Below, piece after piece: positions 51,449 through 60,538 of a stretch of 64,000 bases of DNA. A program made the position numbers and the translations under genes. This stretch comes from Neptuniibacter victor (GTDB lineage Bacteria; Pseudomonadota; Gammaproteobacteria; Pseudomonadales; Balneatricaceae), in the NCBI GenBank assembly GCA_027943745.1, contig AP025763.1, forward strand, positions 1,736,001 through 1,800,000. Reading direction: 5' to 3'. The notes beneath the pieces were generated by a model. The model had not been told where the DNA came from and searched no databases. It worked only from the letters and a program-made list of their open reading frames with translations. Every line of letters begins with the position of its first letter. Positions within the stretch are counted from its first letter, which is position 1.

Positions 51449-53788
51449 ATGAAGAAAATACTATTGTTCGTAATGCTGGTGGGTATCTGTTTGGCTTTAG
51501 GGCTAACACTAGCCGATAGGCTGTACCCGCTAGATCTTCCTGAGCATAGAGATAGCTTTGCTACTGTTGTGGTCGATCGTCATGGAGAACCATTGCGATC
51601 ATTTGCTGATGACAAAGGGGTTTGGCGCTATGAAGTGTCTGTACATGAAGTATCTCCGCTCTACGTCGATGCGCTAATTAACTATGAAGATCAATATTTC
51701 TATCAGCACTTTGGCGTTAACCCTTTCAGTTTGATCAGGGCAGGGTGGCAGTATGTGCGTGAAGGAAAAGTTGTATCGGGTGGCTCCACCTTAACGATGC
51801 AGGTCGCCAGAATTCTGCACCCCCATCGCAGAACACTGGCTGGAAAATTACAGCAGATGCTACGTGCGATCCAGTTAGAATGGCACCTTAGTAAAACCGA
51901 AATACTAGAGCTGTATCTTAATTACGCGCCCTTTGGAGGGACGCTCGAGGGCGTTCAAGCAGCGAGTTTGCAATACTTGCACAAACCCGCTTCAAGGTTG
52001 AGGCATTCAGAAGCTGCACTTCTTGCGGTTTTACCTCAAGCGCCTTCTCGACTGAGGCCTGACCGGCATCCAGAACGAGCGTTAAAGGCTCGTGATAAAG
52101 TATTAAAACGAATGCGCGATCAGGAACTTTGGAGCGCTGATATCGTGTTACGTGGCCAGCAAGAAACGATTGCTGTGTGGCCGCTACATACTCCGGTAGA
52201 AGCGCCTCTGTTAAGCCGCCGTTTACATCAGCATTATCCTGAAAAACGTATCATTCGTACCAGCATCGATCTTTCTTTACAGCAGCAGTTTGCTGATACC
52301 GTGCGAGCTTATACTTCCGTATTGGAAGAGAATGTTTCTGCAGCAGTCGTTCTGTTAGATAACCAAACGCAGAAGGTCGTTGTTTATATCGGGTCTGCGA
52401 ACTTTGAAGACAATAAACGCGCAGGCCATGTTGATATGGTGACTGCAATACGCTCTCCCGGCTCAACACTTAAACCTTTTTTGTTTGGGGTTTCCTTAGA
52501 TGAAAATCTAATACACAGTGAGTCGTTATTGGCCGATGTACCGCGTTTAGGAAGTCAATACCGCCCTGGTAACTTTAGCGATGGCTTTGCCGGTCCCGTC
52601 TCTGCAGCAGAGGCATTAACCCGTTCACTTAATCTACCTTTTGTTCAATTAATTGAAACGTATGGCCCTCAGAACTTTATTAATAAGCTTGAACATACGG
52701 GGGTGGCCGTTGATATTCCGGGCGGGAATGCGAATCCTGCCGTGATTCTGGGTGGAGCTGGGGTTAGCTTAGAGAGATTGATTAAATTGTATAGCGCTCT
52801 CGCAAATAACGGCAGAGTTCAACCGCTATCGTTTTTGAATAAAAATGCTGAGCCTTTGTTTGCCAATAGAGATAGTAGTCGTGCACTTCTTACACCTTCT
52901 TCTGCTTGGATAACATGGCGTACTCTCAATGATGTAGAGATGCCACGAGCGTTAAGGTATGGAATCAGTCCGCAGGCCTTGCCTTCTATCGGATGGAAAA
53001 CGGGGACGAGTTGGGATTACAGAGATGTGTGGGCCATCGGTGTTTCAAAAGATTATACGCTAGGGGTTTGGTTAGGAAGGCCTGATGGTAAGCCTATGAA
53101 GAAAACAACAGGTAGCCTTTTAGCCGCACCACTTTTGTTCTCTCTCTATCGTCAATTACCTTATGAAAAGAACCCTATAAAACAACCATCCAAGGTGAAT
53201 AGTACGACCATATGCTGGCCCGATGGTCGCACGGTTTCTTTGGTTAAAAATGATCATTGCCATGTCAAAAAAAGTGCTTTCACGATTGATGGGGCCACCC
53301 CCCGAACACTTAACCCAAACTATAAAAAAGGTAACGTCGACTCCCTTTTTTACCAAGCGAATCAATCATATCTTTTAAGCAGTCAAACGAATCGTAGGGT
53401 GCCGCGTGATTGCGAAGATGAATATAAGATCGTTCCTGTATATCTATGGCCTGATCTACTGGAGCCTTGGCTAGAAGGAGAGAGGAGAGGGCGTAATATT
53501 ATTCCATCCTATGACGAACGTTGTCGTGTGATAAAACAAGTTCCTAGGATATTGCGTTTATCAGGGATTAACCAAGGGCAGATTTACCATAAGTTAAACA
53601 ATGATAAACTAAGTTTGAAGGTTGAAATCGAGGGAGGATCTGGGCAGTTTTACTGGTACCTAGACGGTCAACTACAGCAAGGGAATGAACCAGAGTTAGC
53701 TTTTGATGTTGGTGAAGCTAAAGTGTACGAAATCTTTGTTGAGGATAAAACAGGCGCATTTGGGCGTGTTCTTTTTGAAATTTTGTAG
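51449..53788 (+). CDS. pbpC: Penicillin-binding protein 1C
   Basis: The bifunctional murein synthase has an N-terminal membrane helix, a glycosyltransferase domain with the catalytic Glu in NYEDQYFYQHFGVNP and GGSTLTMQVAR, and a transpeptidase domain with SxxK Ser339 (STLK), the SLNLP motif and KTGTS starting at Lys517. A C-terminal BiPBP_C-type domain ends the chain. The length of 779 residues is normal. The gene follows the macroglobulin gene, as in other proteobacteria. Confidence 0.95.
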   Translation: MKKILLFVMLVGICLALGLTLADRLYPLDLPEHRDSFATVVVDRHGEPLRSFADDKGVWRYEVSVHEVSPLYVDALINYEDQYFYQHFGVNPFSLIRAGWQYVREGKVVSGGSTLTMQVARILHPHRRTLAGKLQQMLRAIQLEWHLSKTEILELYLNYAPFGGTLEGVQAASLQYLHKPASRLRHSEAALLAVLPQAPSRLRPDRHPERALKARDKVLKRMRDQELWSADIVLRGQQETIAVWPLHTPVEAPLLSRRLHQHYPEKRIIRTSIDLSLQQQFADTVRAYTSVLEENVSAAVVLLDNQTQKVVVYIGSANFEDNKRAGHVDMVTAIRSPGSTLKPFLFGVSLDENLIHSESLLADVPRLGSQYRPGNFSDGFAGPVSAAEALTRSLNLPFVQLIETYGPQNFINKLEHTGVAVDIPGGNANPAVILGGAGVSLERLIKLYSALANNGRVQPLSFLNKNAEPLFANRDSSRALLTPSSAWITWRTLNDVEMPRALRYGISPQALPSIGWKTGTSWDYRDVWAIGVSKDYTLGVWLGRPDGKPMKKTTGSLLAAPLLFSLYRQLPYEKNPIKQPSKVNSTTICWPDGRTVSLVKNDHCHVKKSAFTIDGATPRTLNPNYKKGNVDSLFYQANQSYLLSSQTNRRVPRDCEDEYKIVPVYLWPDLLEPWLEGERRGRNIIPSYDERCRVIKQVPRILRLSGINQGQIYHKLNNDKLSLKVEIEGGSGQFYWYLDGQLQQGNEPELAFDVGEAKVYEIFVEDKTGAFGRVLFEIL

Positions 53789-53869
53789 TCTATGAATCTT
53801 TTATGGCTTGCTGCTAAATAAGCGATGCCTTATATTTGGTTTTATACTATTAATAGGCAAAATAATTAT

Positions 53870-54844
53870 ATGAAACAGCTTATAAATTTTACCCGTATTT
53901 TCAAAACCCTCTCACTCTCTTTCGTGTTAGCTTCTGGTGTCGCCTTAGCCGATAGTCCAGCAGATAAGTATCCCGAGTCGGTTCTATATACCAAACCTGT
54001 TCAGATCTCTGAGAATGTTTGGTCTGCCATCGGAGCAACGCAATACTATAGTTACGAGAATGGCGGCCATAACAATAATTTAACCTTCATCATTGGTGAT
54101 AGCGCGGTGTTGGTTGTCAATGGCGGTTCCTCCTACCAATTAGCCGAAGCCCTTCATCAAGAGATTAAAAAACATACTCCTCTGCCGGTTAAGTACGTGG
54201 TTGATGAGAACGGTCAGTCTCATGCCATTTTAGGGAATGGCTATTGGAAAGCGCAAGGCGCAGAAATTATTGCGCATGAAGAGGCGCTAGAAGAGATCGA
54301 AGAACAAGGATTGCAGGGTTTAGAGACGCTAGACGGGATCTTAAAAGAGCGTGCTAAAGGGACAACCCTTGTTTCGATAGATCAAACATTTGATGAGAAA
54401 ATGGCGCTAGATTTAGGTGGCATTAGTGTTGAGCTTATTCGCTTTGGTCCAGCCCATTCTCTCGGTGATATTTCGGTTTATGTTCCATCTGAAAATGTGC
54501 TTATTGCCGGTGATATGGCTTTTCAGCAACGTTTGTTACCGGTATTTCCTGATACGGATACCGCCGAGTGGCTAGAGACTTGGCATAATGAATTTGCGCC
54601 TTTCGCTGCTGGAAAAATTATTATTCCAGGTCATGGCGAAGCGACAGATTTTGAAACCGTTGATAAATGGACAAGGGGTTATCTTGAGTATGTCAGGGCC
54701 AAGGTTGCTGTATTACTCGAAGAGGGAGGCTCACTTGAAGATGCCTATCAGATTGATCAATCACCTTACGCCCATTTAGATACGTTTGAGCAACTTGCTG
54801 CTAAAAATGCAGGCCGTATTTTTGAAGCAATGGAGTTTGAATAA
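53870..54844 (+). CDS. Secreted metallo-beta-lactamase-fold protein with a missing first zinc motif
   Basis: A signal peptide (residues 1-27, ending VALA) is followed by an MBL-fold domain. The usual HxHxDH motif is replaced by NGQSHAILGN around residues 114-123, so zinc ligands of site 1 and site 2 are lost there, while His196 (GPAHS), Asp215 (AGDMAF) and His255 (PGHGE) are kept. The protein is probably exported to the periplasm. ATG 53870 is chosen because the hydrophobic signal directly follows. Neighbours YceI, cytochrome b561 and a LysR regulator suggest a redox or lipid-binding context. The enzyme class cannot be named. Confidence 0.82.
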   Translation: MKQLINFTRIFKTLSLSFVLASGVALADSPADKYPESVLYTKPVQISENVWSAIGATQYYSYENGGHNNNLTFIIGDSAVLVVNGGSSYQLAEALHQEIKKHTPLPVKYVVDENGQSHAILGNGYWKAQGAEIIAHEEALEEIEEQGLQGLETLDGILKERAKGTTLVSIDQTFDEKMALDLGGISVELIRFGPAHSLGDISVYVPSENVLIAGDMAFQQRLLPVFPDTDTAEWLETWHNEFAPFAAGKIIIPGHGEATDFETVDKWTRGYLEYVRAKVAVLLEEGGSLEDAYQIDQSPYAHLDTFEQLAAKNAGRIFEAMEFE

Positions 54845-54905
54845 AAGGGTTTTGTAACAAGAGCTTAAGGTTGTTTATTTTGGCTTGCTTTAGCGTTTAA
54901 ACAAT

Positions 54906-54937
54906 AAAGGCGAATTCTTAGAATTCGCCTTTATTTT
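54906..54937. terminator. Strong hairpin terminator between convergent genes
   Basis: A 12-base perfect stem (54906-54917 with 54921-54932) has a 3-base loop and is followed by ATTTTT on the plus strand. It can also serve yceI on the minus strand. Confidence 0.88.
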
Positions 54938-54964
54938 TAAGTAAAACTTAATACTTACTGCGTA

Positions 54965-55543
54965 TTATTTTTTACGAATACCTTCGATATTCAGATCCAT
55001 ATAAACCGTTTCTGAAGCAGGACCTAGGTTGTAATTCATGCCAAACTCTTTTGGCTTAAGTTCAACGGTACCAGAGAAGCCAGCACGGTAGCCGCCCCAA
55101 GGGTCTTTTCCTTCGCCCACTTTTGCGACATCAATCGCAATCTCTTTACTTGTGCCATACAGTGTTAACATGCCTTTCATCACACCGCCGCCATCAGCGT
55201 TAGGTGTAAAAGAAGTGCTTTTGAAAGACGCTGTTGGATGGTCAGCAACATTAAGGTATTCATCACTTCGAATGTGCTTATCACGCTCGGCATGGTTAGA
55301 GTCAAAGGATGTTACATCAATGTCTACGTTTACTTTTGATGCTGCAGGGTTGTCAGAATCATAGCTAAATTCGCCATTAAACGTATTAAAACGGCCGGTT
55401 AGCCAGCTTGTGCCTAGATGGCTTATGCGAAACTCGATTGATGCGTGAGCGCCTTTTGTATCGATCACATAATCTGCAGCATAAAGTGGTGATGCAGTCA
55501 TTAATGTGGCAAGCGCCAATCCTTTAAAAAACTTAGCTTTCAT
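54965..55543 (-). CDS. YceI-family periplasmic protein
   Basis: The protein has a signal peptide ending at LYAADYVID and a lipocalin-like YceI barrel (SIEFRISHLGTSWLTGRFN, then YGTSKEIAIDVAKVGEGKDP). The family binds isoprenoid chains such as polyprenyl quinones. At 192 residues it is normal. GAGGAA precedes ATG 55543. It follows the cytochrome b561 gene by 2 bases, a common pairing, so the two are one operon. Confidence 0.92.
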   Translation of the reverse strand: MKAKFFKGLALATLMTASPLYAADYVIDTKGAHASIEFRISHLGTSWLTGRFNTFNGEFSYDSDNPAASKVNVDIDVTSFDSNHAERDKHIRSDEYLNVADHPTASFKSTSFTPNADGGGVMKGMLTLYGTSKEIAIDVAKVGEGKDPWGGYRAGFSGTVELKPKEFGMNYNLGPASETVYMDLNIEGIRKK

Positions 55544-55545
55544 TA

Positions 55546-56109
55546 TTATTCCTCGCGTAGCGCTAGCATGCGCTTAAGTGTTATGTCTTTATCGATGAAG
55601 TGATGTTTTAACGCTGCAATTGCATGGATAGCAGCAAGAGAGATCAAAATCGTAGCCACGATGAAATGTATCAAGCCGGCTATATCTTCTTGGTTATCTA
55701 TCGCAAAAGGAAGCGCTGGGATATTAATTAAGTTAAAAAGCTCGATCGCTCGGCCATCAGCCGTTGATATTAAGTACCCTGATATCAGAGTAATGAGTAA
55801 AAGCAAGTAAAGTAATGCATGAGCTATTTTAGCGGCGATGACCATCTTTTTAGGTTGTGGTAATGGCGCTGGTGGTTTATTGAAGCTGCGCCAAATCAAA
55901 CGAACGGCCAAAACCATAGCAACAATTATTCCGATACTTTTATGCCATACGGGTATGGTTCTGTAGGCAGGATCATAGTAATCCAGAGTCTCGATATACC
56001 AACCAAGCGGATACAAACCAATGATGGCAAGTGCTATTAGCCAGTGCATTATGACTGGCCCCCAGCCGTAGCTGTGTTCATCATTAGTAAGTTTGTGGTT
56101 TAAAACCAT
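55546..56109 (-). CDS. Cytochrome b561
   Basis: This is a four-helix di-haem cytochrome that moves electrons between quinones and partners. Haem ligands are likely in VIMHWLIALAIIG, VWHKSIGI, and LIHFIVA and AAIHAI near the C-terminus. The length of 187 residues fits the family. It precedes yceI with a 2-base gap. A LysR-type gene starts 191 bases away on the opposite strand and may control the pair. Confidence 0.9.
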   Translation of the reverse strand: MVLNHKLTNDEHSYGWGPVIMHWLIALAIIGLYPLGWYIETLDYYDPAYRTIPVWHKSIGIIVAMVLAVRLIWRSFNKPPAPLPQPKKMVIAAKIAHALLYLLLLITLISGYLISTADGRAIELFNLINIPALPFAIDNQEDIAGLIHFIVATILISLAAIHAIAALKHHFIDKDITLKRMLALREE

Positions 56110-56269
56110 GTGAATCGTTGCCTCGTTACTTTTACACTACAGCCAATCAAAACAGAGAGAGCTGTGAGTTTCACGTTAATTTACTTTTCTTTACAGCGCG
56201 TTATCAATTTTTGTTAACTTAAGTTCGCTGAATAGTGATTGATTTCTATACTTTATAGGTGGATTATTG

Positions 56270-56284
56270 ATGCGTCTAATGCAT
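56270..56284. promoter_or_regulatory. Possible LysR-type T-N11-A box
   Basis: ATGC (56270-56273) and GCAT (56281-56284) form an inverted repeat with T and A exactly 11 bases apart, 17 bases before the LysR start and inside the divergent region with cytochrome b561. Confidence 0.4.
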
Positions 56285-56300
56285 ATTTAACATCCTGGTT

Positions 56301-57269
56301 ATGCTTCAAATGAATTTACGATCGGTTGACCTCAATTTACTTGTAGTACTTCAAGCCTTGCTAGAAGAGCAACATGTGTCAAAAGCAGCTGACAAGTTAC
56401 AGATGAGTCAGCCTGCTGTGAGTCGAGCGCTACAGCGCTTAAGGCAGACCTTAGATGACCCAATACTTGTTAGGACTATCAATGGTTATGATCTAAGCGC
56501 TCGTGCTGTAGATATTCGGCAGCAGCTCAACAGTGTGCTGCTTGACGTCGAAGGGATAATGCAGCCTGAGGTTTTCGATCCCTGTAAGGCTGAAGGCGTG
56601 CTAAAGCTAACAGGGCTTGATCTAGAATTGGTTTTATTGATGCCGAGTATCGTTCGGCTTCTGAGAGTGAAGGCGCCTAATTTAAGAGTAGAAATTGTTC
56701 CTCAGCACAGTGATCATTTTGCTTTGCTGGAACAAGGGGATGTTCATTTTTCGGTGACCGGTTTACAGCCTGAAACAGGTCAAGATCAGTATCGTAGATT
56801 TGAGGTAGCTCGGACAAGGCATCTATGTGTAATGGATAGAAATAATCCACTAGCCCAAATAGAGATGAACTTGAACCAATATGCTGAAGCGTCACATGGT
56901 TTAGTCTCTATTACAGGCAAGGGGCCAGGTGTAATGGATACAGTTTTGGCTCAGCACGGCGTAGAAAGAAAAGTTATGTTACGCCTAGCAAGCTTTTTGT
57001 CGGTGTCCGAATTTTGTAGTGACTCAGATCTTATTTTTACACTGCCAGAGATTATGGCAAAGCATCTAATGAGTAATACATCACTCGTATGCCGGCCACT
57101 TCCTAAGGTTTTTGATCTTCCTGAGATTACGTTGTATCTATATTGGCATGAGCGTTTTCATCATGATCCAATGTGTCATTGGATTCGCGCAGAATTGAGC
57201 GAGCTATTTAATACAGAATCATTCAAAGAGGTTAATACAGAATCACTCAATGAGGGCTCACAGGTGTGA
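56301..57269 (+). CDS. LysR-family transcriptional regulator
   Basis: The N-terminal winged helix reads LRSVDLNLLVVLQALLEEQ and SKAADKLQMSQPAVSRALQRL, and the rest is a periplasmic-binding-like effector domain. The divergent yceI/b561 operon is the likely target. Start ATG 56301 has no strong ribosome site, and ATG 56310 is possible. The last 20 residues come from a 24-base tandem repeat that extends the gene into the opposing EAL-HDOD gene; the two overlap by 12 bases at the 3' ends. Confidence 0.9.
   Translation: MLQMNLRSVDLNLLVVLQALLEEQHVSKAADKLQMSQPAVSRALQRLRQTLDDPILVRTINGYDLSARAVDIRQQLNSVLLDVEGIMQPEVFDPCKAEGVLKLTGLDLELVLLMPSIVRLLRVKAPNLRVEIVPQHSDHFALLEQGDVHFSVTGLQPETGQDQYRRFEVARTRHLCVMDRNNPLAQIEMNLNQYAEASHGLVSITGKGPGVMDTVLAQHGVERKVMLRLASFLSVSEFCSDSDLIFTLPEIMAKHLMSNTSLVCRPLPKVFDLPEITLYLYWHERFHHDPMCHWIRAELSELFNTESFKEVNTESLNEGSQV
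57210..57257. repeat. 24-base imperfect tandem duplication in the lysR-type 3' end
   Basis: Bases 57210-57233 and 57234-57257 match at 20 of 24 positions, giving the repeated residues NTESFKEV and NTESLNEG. The second copy carries the reading frame to the edge of the opposing gene. Confidence 0.85.
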
Positions 57270-58484
57270 GCCTTCCATCATTTGCATGGTTTCATTACTC
57301 CAACGGAGGGATTCAAAATATGCATCTGCGTATACTTTTTTTACATCTTCGGGTAATTGAAAACTAGATTGACCAATCATGTAAAAATTGACTGCCTGCA
57401 GTAGCTTACCCGCTTTACCTTCGTAGCCTCTGATCGCGCGCTCTATCTCATCTGAAACCGAGAGTTGTGAAAGTAGTGTACTTTGCTCAACTTCCAGCAG
57501 AGCATCTAGCATCGATAACACGCCAGTAATAAACGCCATCTCTGAATCGACTTCTTCAGTATGGTAGGCAATAAATTCGCACATACGTGCAGTAATAAGA
57601 ATTTGGCGTATCAGTTCGCTTGGCTTGTCATCGTTACTGGAAAGGGCAAGTAGTGTTGCCCATTTGTTAATTTCGTTCATGCCAAGTGAAACAATTGCCT
57701 GGGTCAAACTTTCAATTTTATTTGGAAGATTAAATTGAGCAGAGTTAACAATTCTTAGTAATTTGAAGGTGAGTTGGGGGTCACGTGAAGTGATATCTGC
57801 AAGTACATCTGGTGTGACTTCTTTATCCTGTAATGCTGCAAGTAGATGGATAACAATGGCTTGATTAGAGGTAAGTTTTTTGCCTTGAATTCGCGTTGGT
57901 TGTGATAGGAAGTTTCCTTGGAAAAGGCGGAAGCCTAAACGATGGCACTTATCATACTCTTCGTAGTTTTCAACATTTTCAGCTAAAGCTGCGACTTTAA
58001 AGCGTTGTATATGCTTAAGGTGCTTAGTCATTTCAGAAGCGTTGTATTTACTAATGTCGACTCTGACAACGTGGGCTATTTCCAACAGCTCGTTATAGTC
58101 AGGATTGTAAGTGAAGTCATCCAGTACGATCCGGTAGCCCGCATCGATATATCGCCTTAAGGAACTAATCAGCTCTTCGGTTATCTTGGGGTTTTGTTTA
58201 ATGTCGATGACTAGGTTATGACGAGATAGGCTGGGTAAACTTTCTGTTTTAATAAAACCTTCAGTGACATTCAAAAATGCAGGTAGAGATTTTAGCGCGC
58301 CTGAATCATAGATACTGGTGAAATTATTGATTAACACATCACATGCTTCCTGATCTCCTTTCAGGAATTTTGCAATATCATCTCCGCTTTCTGATTGGTA
58401 CAGAAGCTCATACGCAACAACATTTAAGTTACGGTCAAAGATCGGCTGGCGAGAAAGGCCGAGCTGATTAAAGTGTTCTTCCAT
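57258..58484 (-). CDS. EAL-HDOD signalling protein with a degenerate EAL domain
   Basis: The N-terminal EAL domain (about residues 1-205) has YELLYQ instead of an EAL-R motif and VLDDFTYN instead of DDFG, so cyclic-di-GMP hydrolysis is doubtful, though AENVENYEEY and QGNFLSQP are kept. A C-terminal HDOD domain follows (about 208-400). Such proteins (YuxH/CdgJ type) control motility or development without enzyme activity in several bacteria. The length of 408 residues is normal. It is convergent with the LysR-type gene, with overlapping ends. Confidence 0.9.
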   Translation of the reverse strand: MEEHFNQLGLSRQPIFDRNLNVVAYELLYQSESGDDIAKFLKGDQEACDVLINNFTSIYDSGALKSLPAFLNVTEGFIKTESLPSLSRHNLVIDIKQNPKITEELISSLRRYIDAGYRIVLDDFTYNPDYNELLEIAHVVRVDISKYNASEMTKHLKHIQRFKVAALAENVENYEEYDKCHRLGFRLFQGNFLSQPTRIQGKKLTSNQAIVIHLLAALQDKEVTPDVLADITSRDPQLTFKLLRIVNSAQFNLPNKIESLTQAIVSLGMNEINKWATLLALSSNDDKPSELIRQILITARMCEFIAYHTEEVDSEMAFITGVLSMLDALLEVEQSTLLSQLSVSDEIERAIRGYEGKAGKLLQAVNFYMIGQSSFQLPEDVKKVYADAYFESLRWSNETMQMMEGSHL

Positions 58485-58703
58485 GTAAACTTTCCTTTGA
58501 ATTAGCCTTATTCAATTCTAGGCGCCGTTTGCAAGTCACTGCAACCTTCTATCGCGGTATTAAATGATTAAATGCAGTTAAATGGCTGATTATGTGTATG
58601 GATTGCTGTAAATGTTCATCAAACCGTCGCGATGATTCATTAAACTTGATATTAACAAAGCGGTAATGAGGTCATAGAAGGGGATTCCTGATAAACAAAT
58701 GGT

Positions 58704-58724
58704 TTAAAAACTGTTAGTTTTTAA
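58704..58724. promoter_or_regulatory. Perfect 9-bp inverted repeat upstream of the DUF3422 gene
   Basis: TTAAAAACT (58704-58712) is perfectly complementary to AGTTTTTAA (58716-58724) around GTT, about 46 bases before the start. It may be an operator, or an AT-rich palindrome without function. Confidence 0.3.
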
Positions 58725-58770
58725 GATTAAACTTTAGTATTGGTCCAACGCTTTTTCAGAGAATCTGCTA

Positions 58771-60006
58771 ATGCAAAACCATCCATTACGTCATCAAATC
58801 ACGCAAGAGGTTCATGCGCGTCCTTTTCAGCGATTGCAGTCTGAGTTAGCACTGTTACATATCGCAGTTACTTATGAAGATGACGATCATCATTGTTTAG
58901 TAAAAGCTTTAAATGATTTACTCGCGCTTCTTGAGCTGCCATTGCCCGATGATCTCAATGGTTTTTTTTATGTACATAATGAGGCAATAGCCGTTCGCTA
59001 CGAACCTCATAATGAATTTTATACGTTAACGATCTATCAGCTAGATAAAGCCGATTTTACGTTTTTACGTACGTTATGGTGCGAGTTGCCAGGACAGTTA
59101 CTTTGTGGAGTAGAGATTCTTTTTCAGGGGAAAGATTCAGCTAAGCCTGATTTGAAAATGTTGTTTGGTAGACGTCAGGTTTCGGGTGCAGAGGTGATGG
59201 GAGGGGCTGCCAAAATCTGGACAGATTTCTATCCTGATAATGAATCAGGATTTGTGAATATCAGGGTTCATGATATTAGCTTAAAAGCATTCCAGGCCGG
59301 ACGATTGCTACAGCGTTTGTGTGAGATTGAAACTTACCGACATATGGCATTACTTGCGCTACCTGTCGCACAAGAGGTCATGCCGAAGCTAACGTTAATG
59401 GATAAAGAGTTAGCGGGTATAACACACGAGATAGCTACGCATGCGAATGCGCCTGAGCTGCTAAAGCGCTTAATGACATTGGCTGCTGAAGTCGAAGAGT
59501 TATCAGCTGAAACGGCTAACCGCTTTTCGGCAACTCAAGCTTATTTTGCGGTTGTTGATAGCCGGATTGCAGAGTTACGAGAGCAGCGTATTCAAGGGCT
59601 GCAAACGGTTACTCAATTTATGGAGAGGCGGTTAGATCCGGCTAAGCGAACCTGTGTGGCAGCAAATGATCGAATTGAAAGGCTGTCGAGACGTATTGCG
59701 CGCGCCACGGAATTAATAAGATCCCAAGTGGATCTCTCTATAGAGCAACAAAATCAACAGTTGTTAAAGGGGCTTAATGAAAGAGCTAAACGGCAGCTGC
59801 GTTTACAGGCGAAACTTGAAAGTTTTACCATCATAGTAGTGACCTACTATGCATTTGATCTGCTAGAACGGTCGATTCGAAATACAGTCTCTGCGGATGT
59901 TTTGCGTGATCAAGTGCTAATGATTTTGAGTTTTTCGGTGCCTATTATTGCCGGTGTCATCTGGTGGTATGTGAGAAGGCTATTAAAACATTATGGTGAT
60001 GAGTAG
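58771..60006 (+). CDS. DUF3422 family membrane protein
   Basis: This family, found in many proteobacteria, opens with HPLRHQITQEVHARPF. A globular N-terminal half and a long coiled-coil region (about residues 220-355) are followed by two membrane helices at the C-terminus (FTIIVVTYYAFDLLE and VLMILSFSVPIIAGVIWWY). It is a probable inner-membrane protein facing the cytoplasm. The length of 411 residues is normal. Its role is unknown. It ends just before the 4.5S RNA promoter. Confidence 0.9.
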   Translation: MQNHPLRHQITQEVHARPFQRLQSELALLHIAVTYEDDDHHCLVKALNDLLALLELPLPDDLNGFFYVHNEAIAVRYEPHNEFYTLTIYQLDKADFTFLRTLWCELPGQLLCGVEILFQGKDSAKPDLKMLFGRRQVSGAEVMGGAAKIWTDFYPDNESGFVNIRVHDISLKAFQAGRLLQRLCEIETYRHMALLALPVAQEVMPKLTLMDKELAGITHEIATHANAPELLKRLMTLAAEVEELSAETANRFSATQAYFAVVDSRIAELREQRIQGLQTVTQFMERRLDPAKRTCVAANDRIERLSRRIARATELIRSQVDLSIEQQNQQLLKGLNERAKRQLRLQAKLESFTIIVVTYYAFDLLERSIRNTVSADVLRDQVLMILSFSVPIIAGVIWWYVRRLLKHYGDE

Positions 60007-60072
60007 TTTGTCTCTGGCTGGTTAAGAAATACTCACCCAATCAATAAAATCAAATACTTAATAATAATGCAT

Positions 60073-60100
60073 TTGCATCTGTATTTTTCGCTGGTATACT
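60073..60100 (+). promoter_or_regulatory. sigma-70 promoter of the 4.5S RNA gene
   Basis: TTGCAT (60073-60078) and TATACT (60095-60100) are 16 bases apart. A GC-only stretch GCGCGCC follows the -10 element, the mark of growth-rate-controlled stable-RNA promoters. The start is near 60107. Confidence 0.78.
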
Positions 60101-60153
60101 GCGCGCCTGTCTTGAGGAAACGCCCTTAAGGCAAGGCTTACAGGCCACGCGAT

Positions 60154-60266
60154 GGTGGCCCTGTTGGTCCTTCCGCAATGATAAATCGTGAACCTGGTCA
60201 GGCCCGGAAGGGAGCAGCCACAGCGGTGGATTCATGTGCCGGAATGCGGCTGATGGGGTCACCCCC
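60154..60266 (+). ncRNA. ffs: 4.5S RNA, signal recognition particle RNA
   Basis: The conserved SRP domain IV is clear: CAGGCCCGGAAGGGAGCAGC with the GGAA tetraloop at its centre, and the symmetric loop region TGTGCCGG on the 3' side. The ends pair: GGTGGCCC at 60154-60161 with GGGTCACC at 60256-60263. The RNA pairs with Ffh to target membrane proteins. A precursor leader of about 47 bases is expected from the promoter. Confidence 0.95.
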
Positions 60267-60538
60267 AATTCCTTTATACTCTTTAGTTTTTCACTTGTTT
60301 TTGTCTTTCTTTCGTTTACAGATTTAAACGTTCTTGAATGTATGATTTTTTCTCATATACGCTTTTATTCATAGCTGTCTAGAATTAATAATTGAAAGTA
60401 ACCTCTCTGTACATGCCCAAGTTCTGTCACGGTGGTCTTGTCTGTTGATCTATTACCGTAAGTGTAAACAGCGTCGTTGCTAATTAATGTTGTTAGGTAA
60501 GCCTAATGAGCTTTCAATATGGATTCATAGGATCGCTT

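Noticed and set aside
46515-53788. Alpha-2-macroglobulin with PBP1C as a novel defence unit
   Set aside because: This pairing is well known, as in E. coli yfhM-pbpC, and the thioester and PBP motifs are ordinary.
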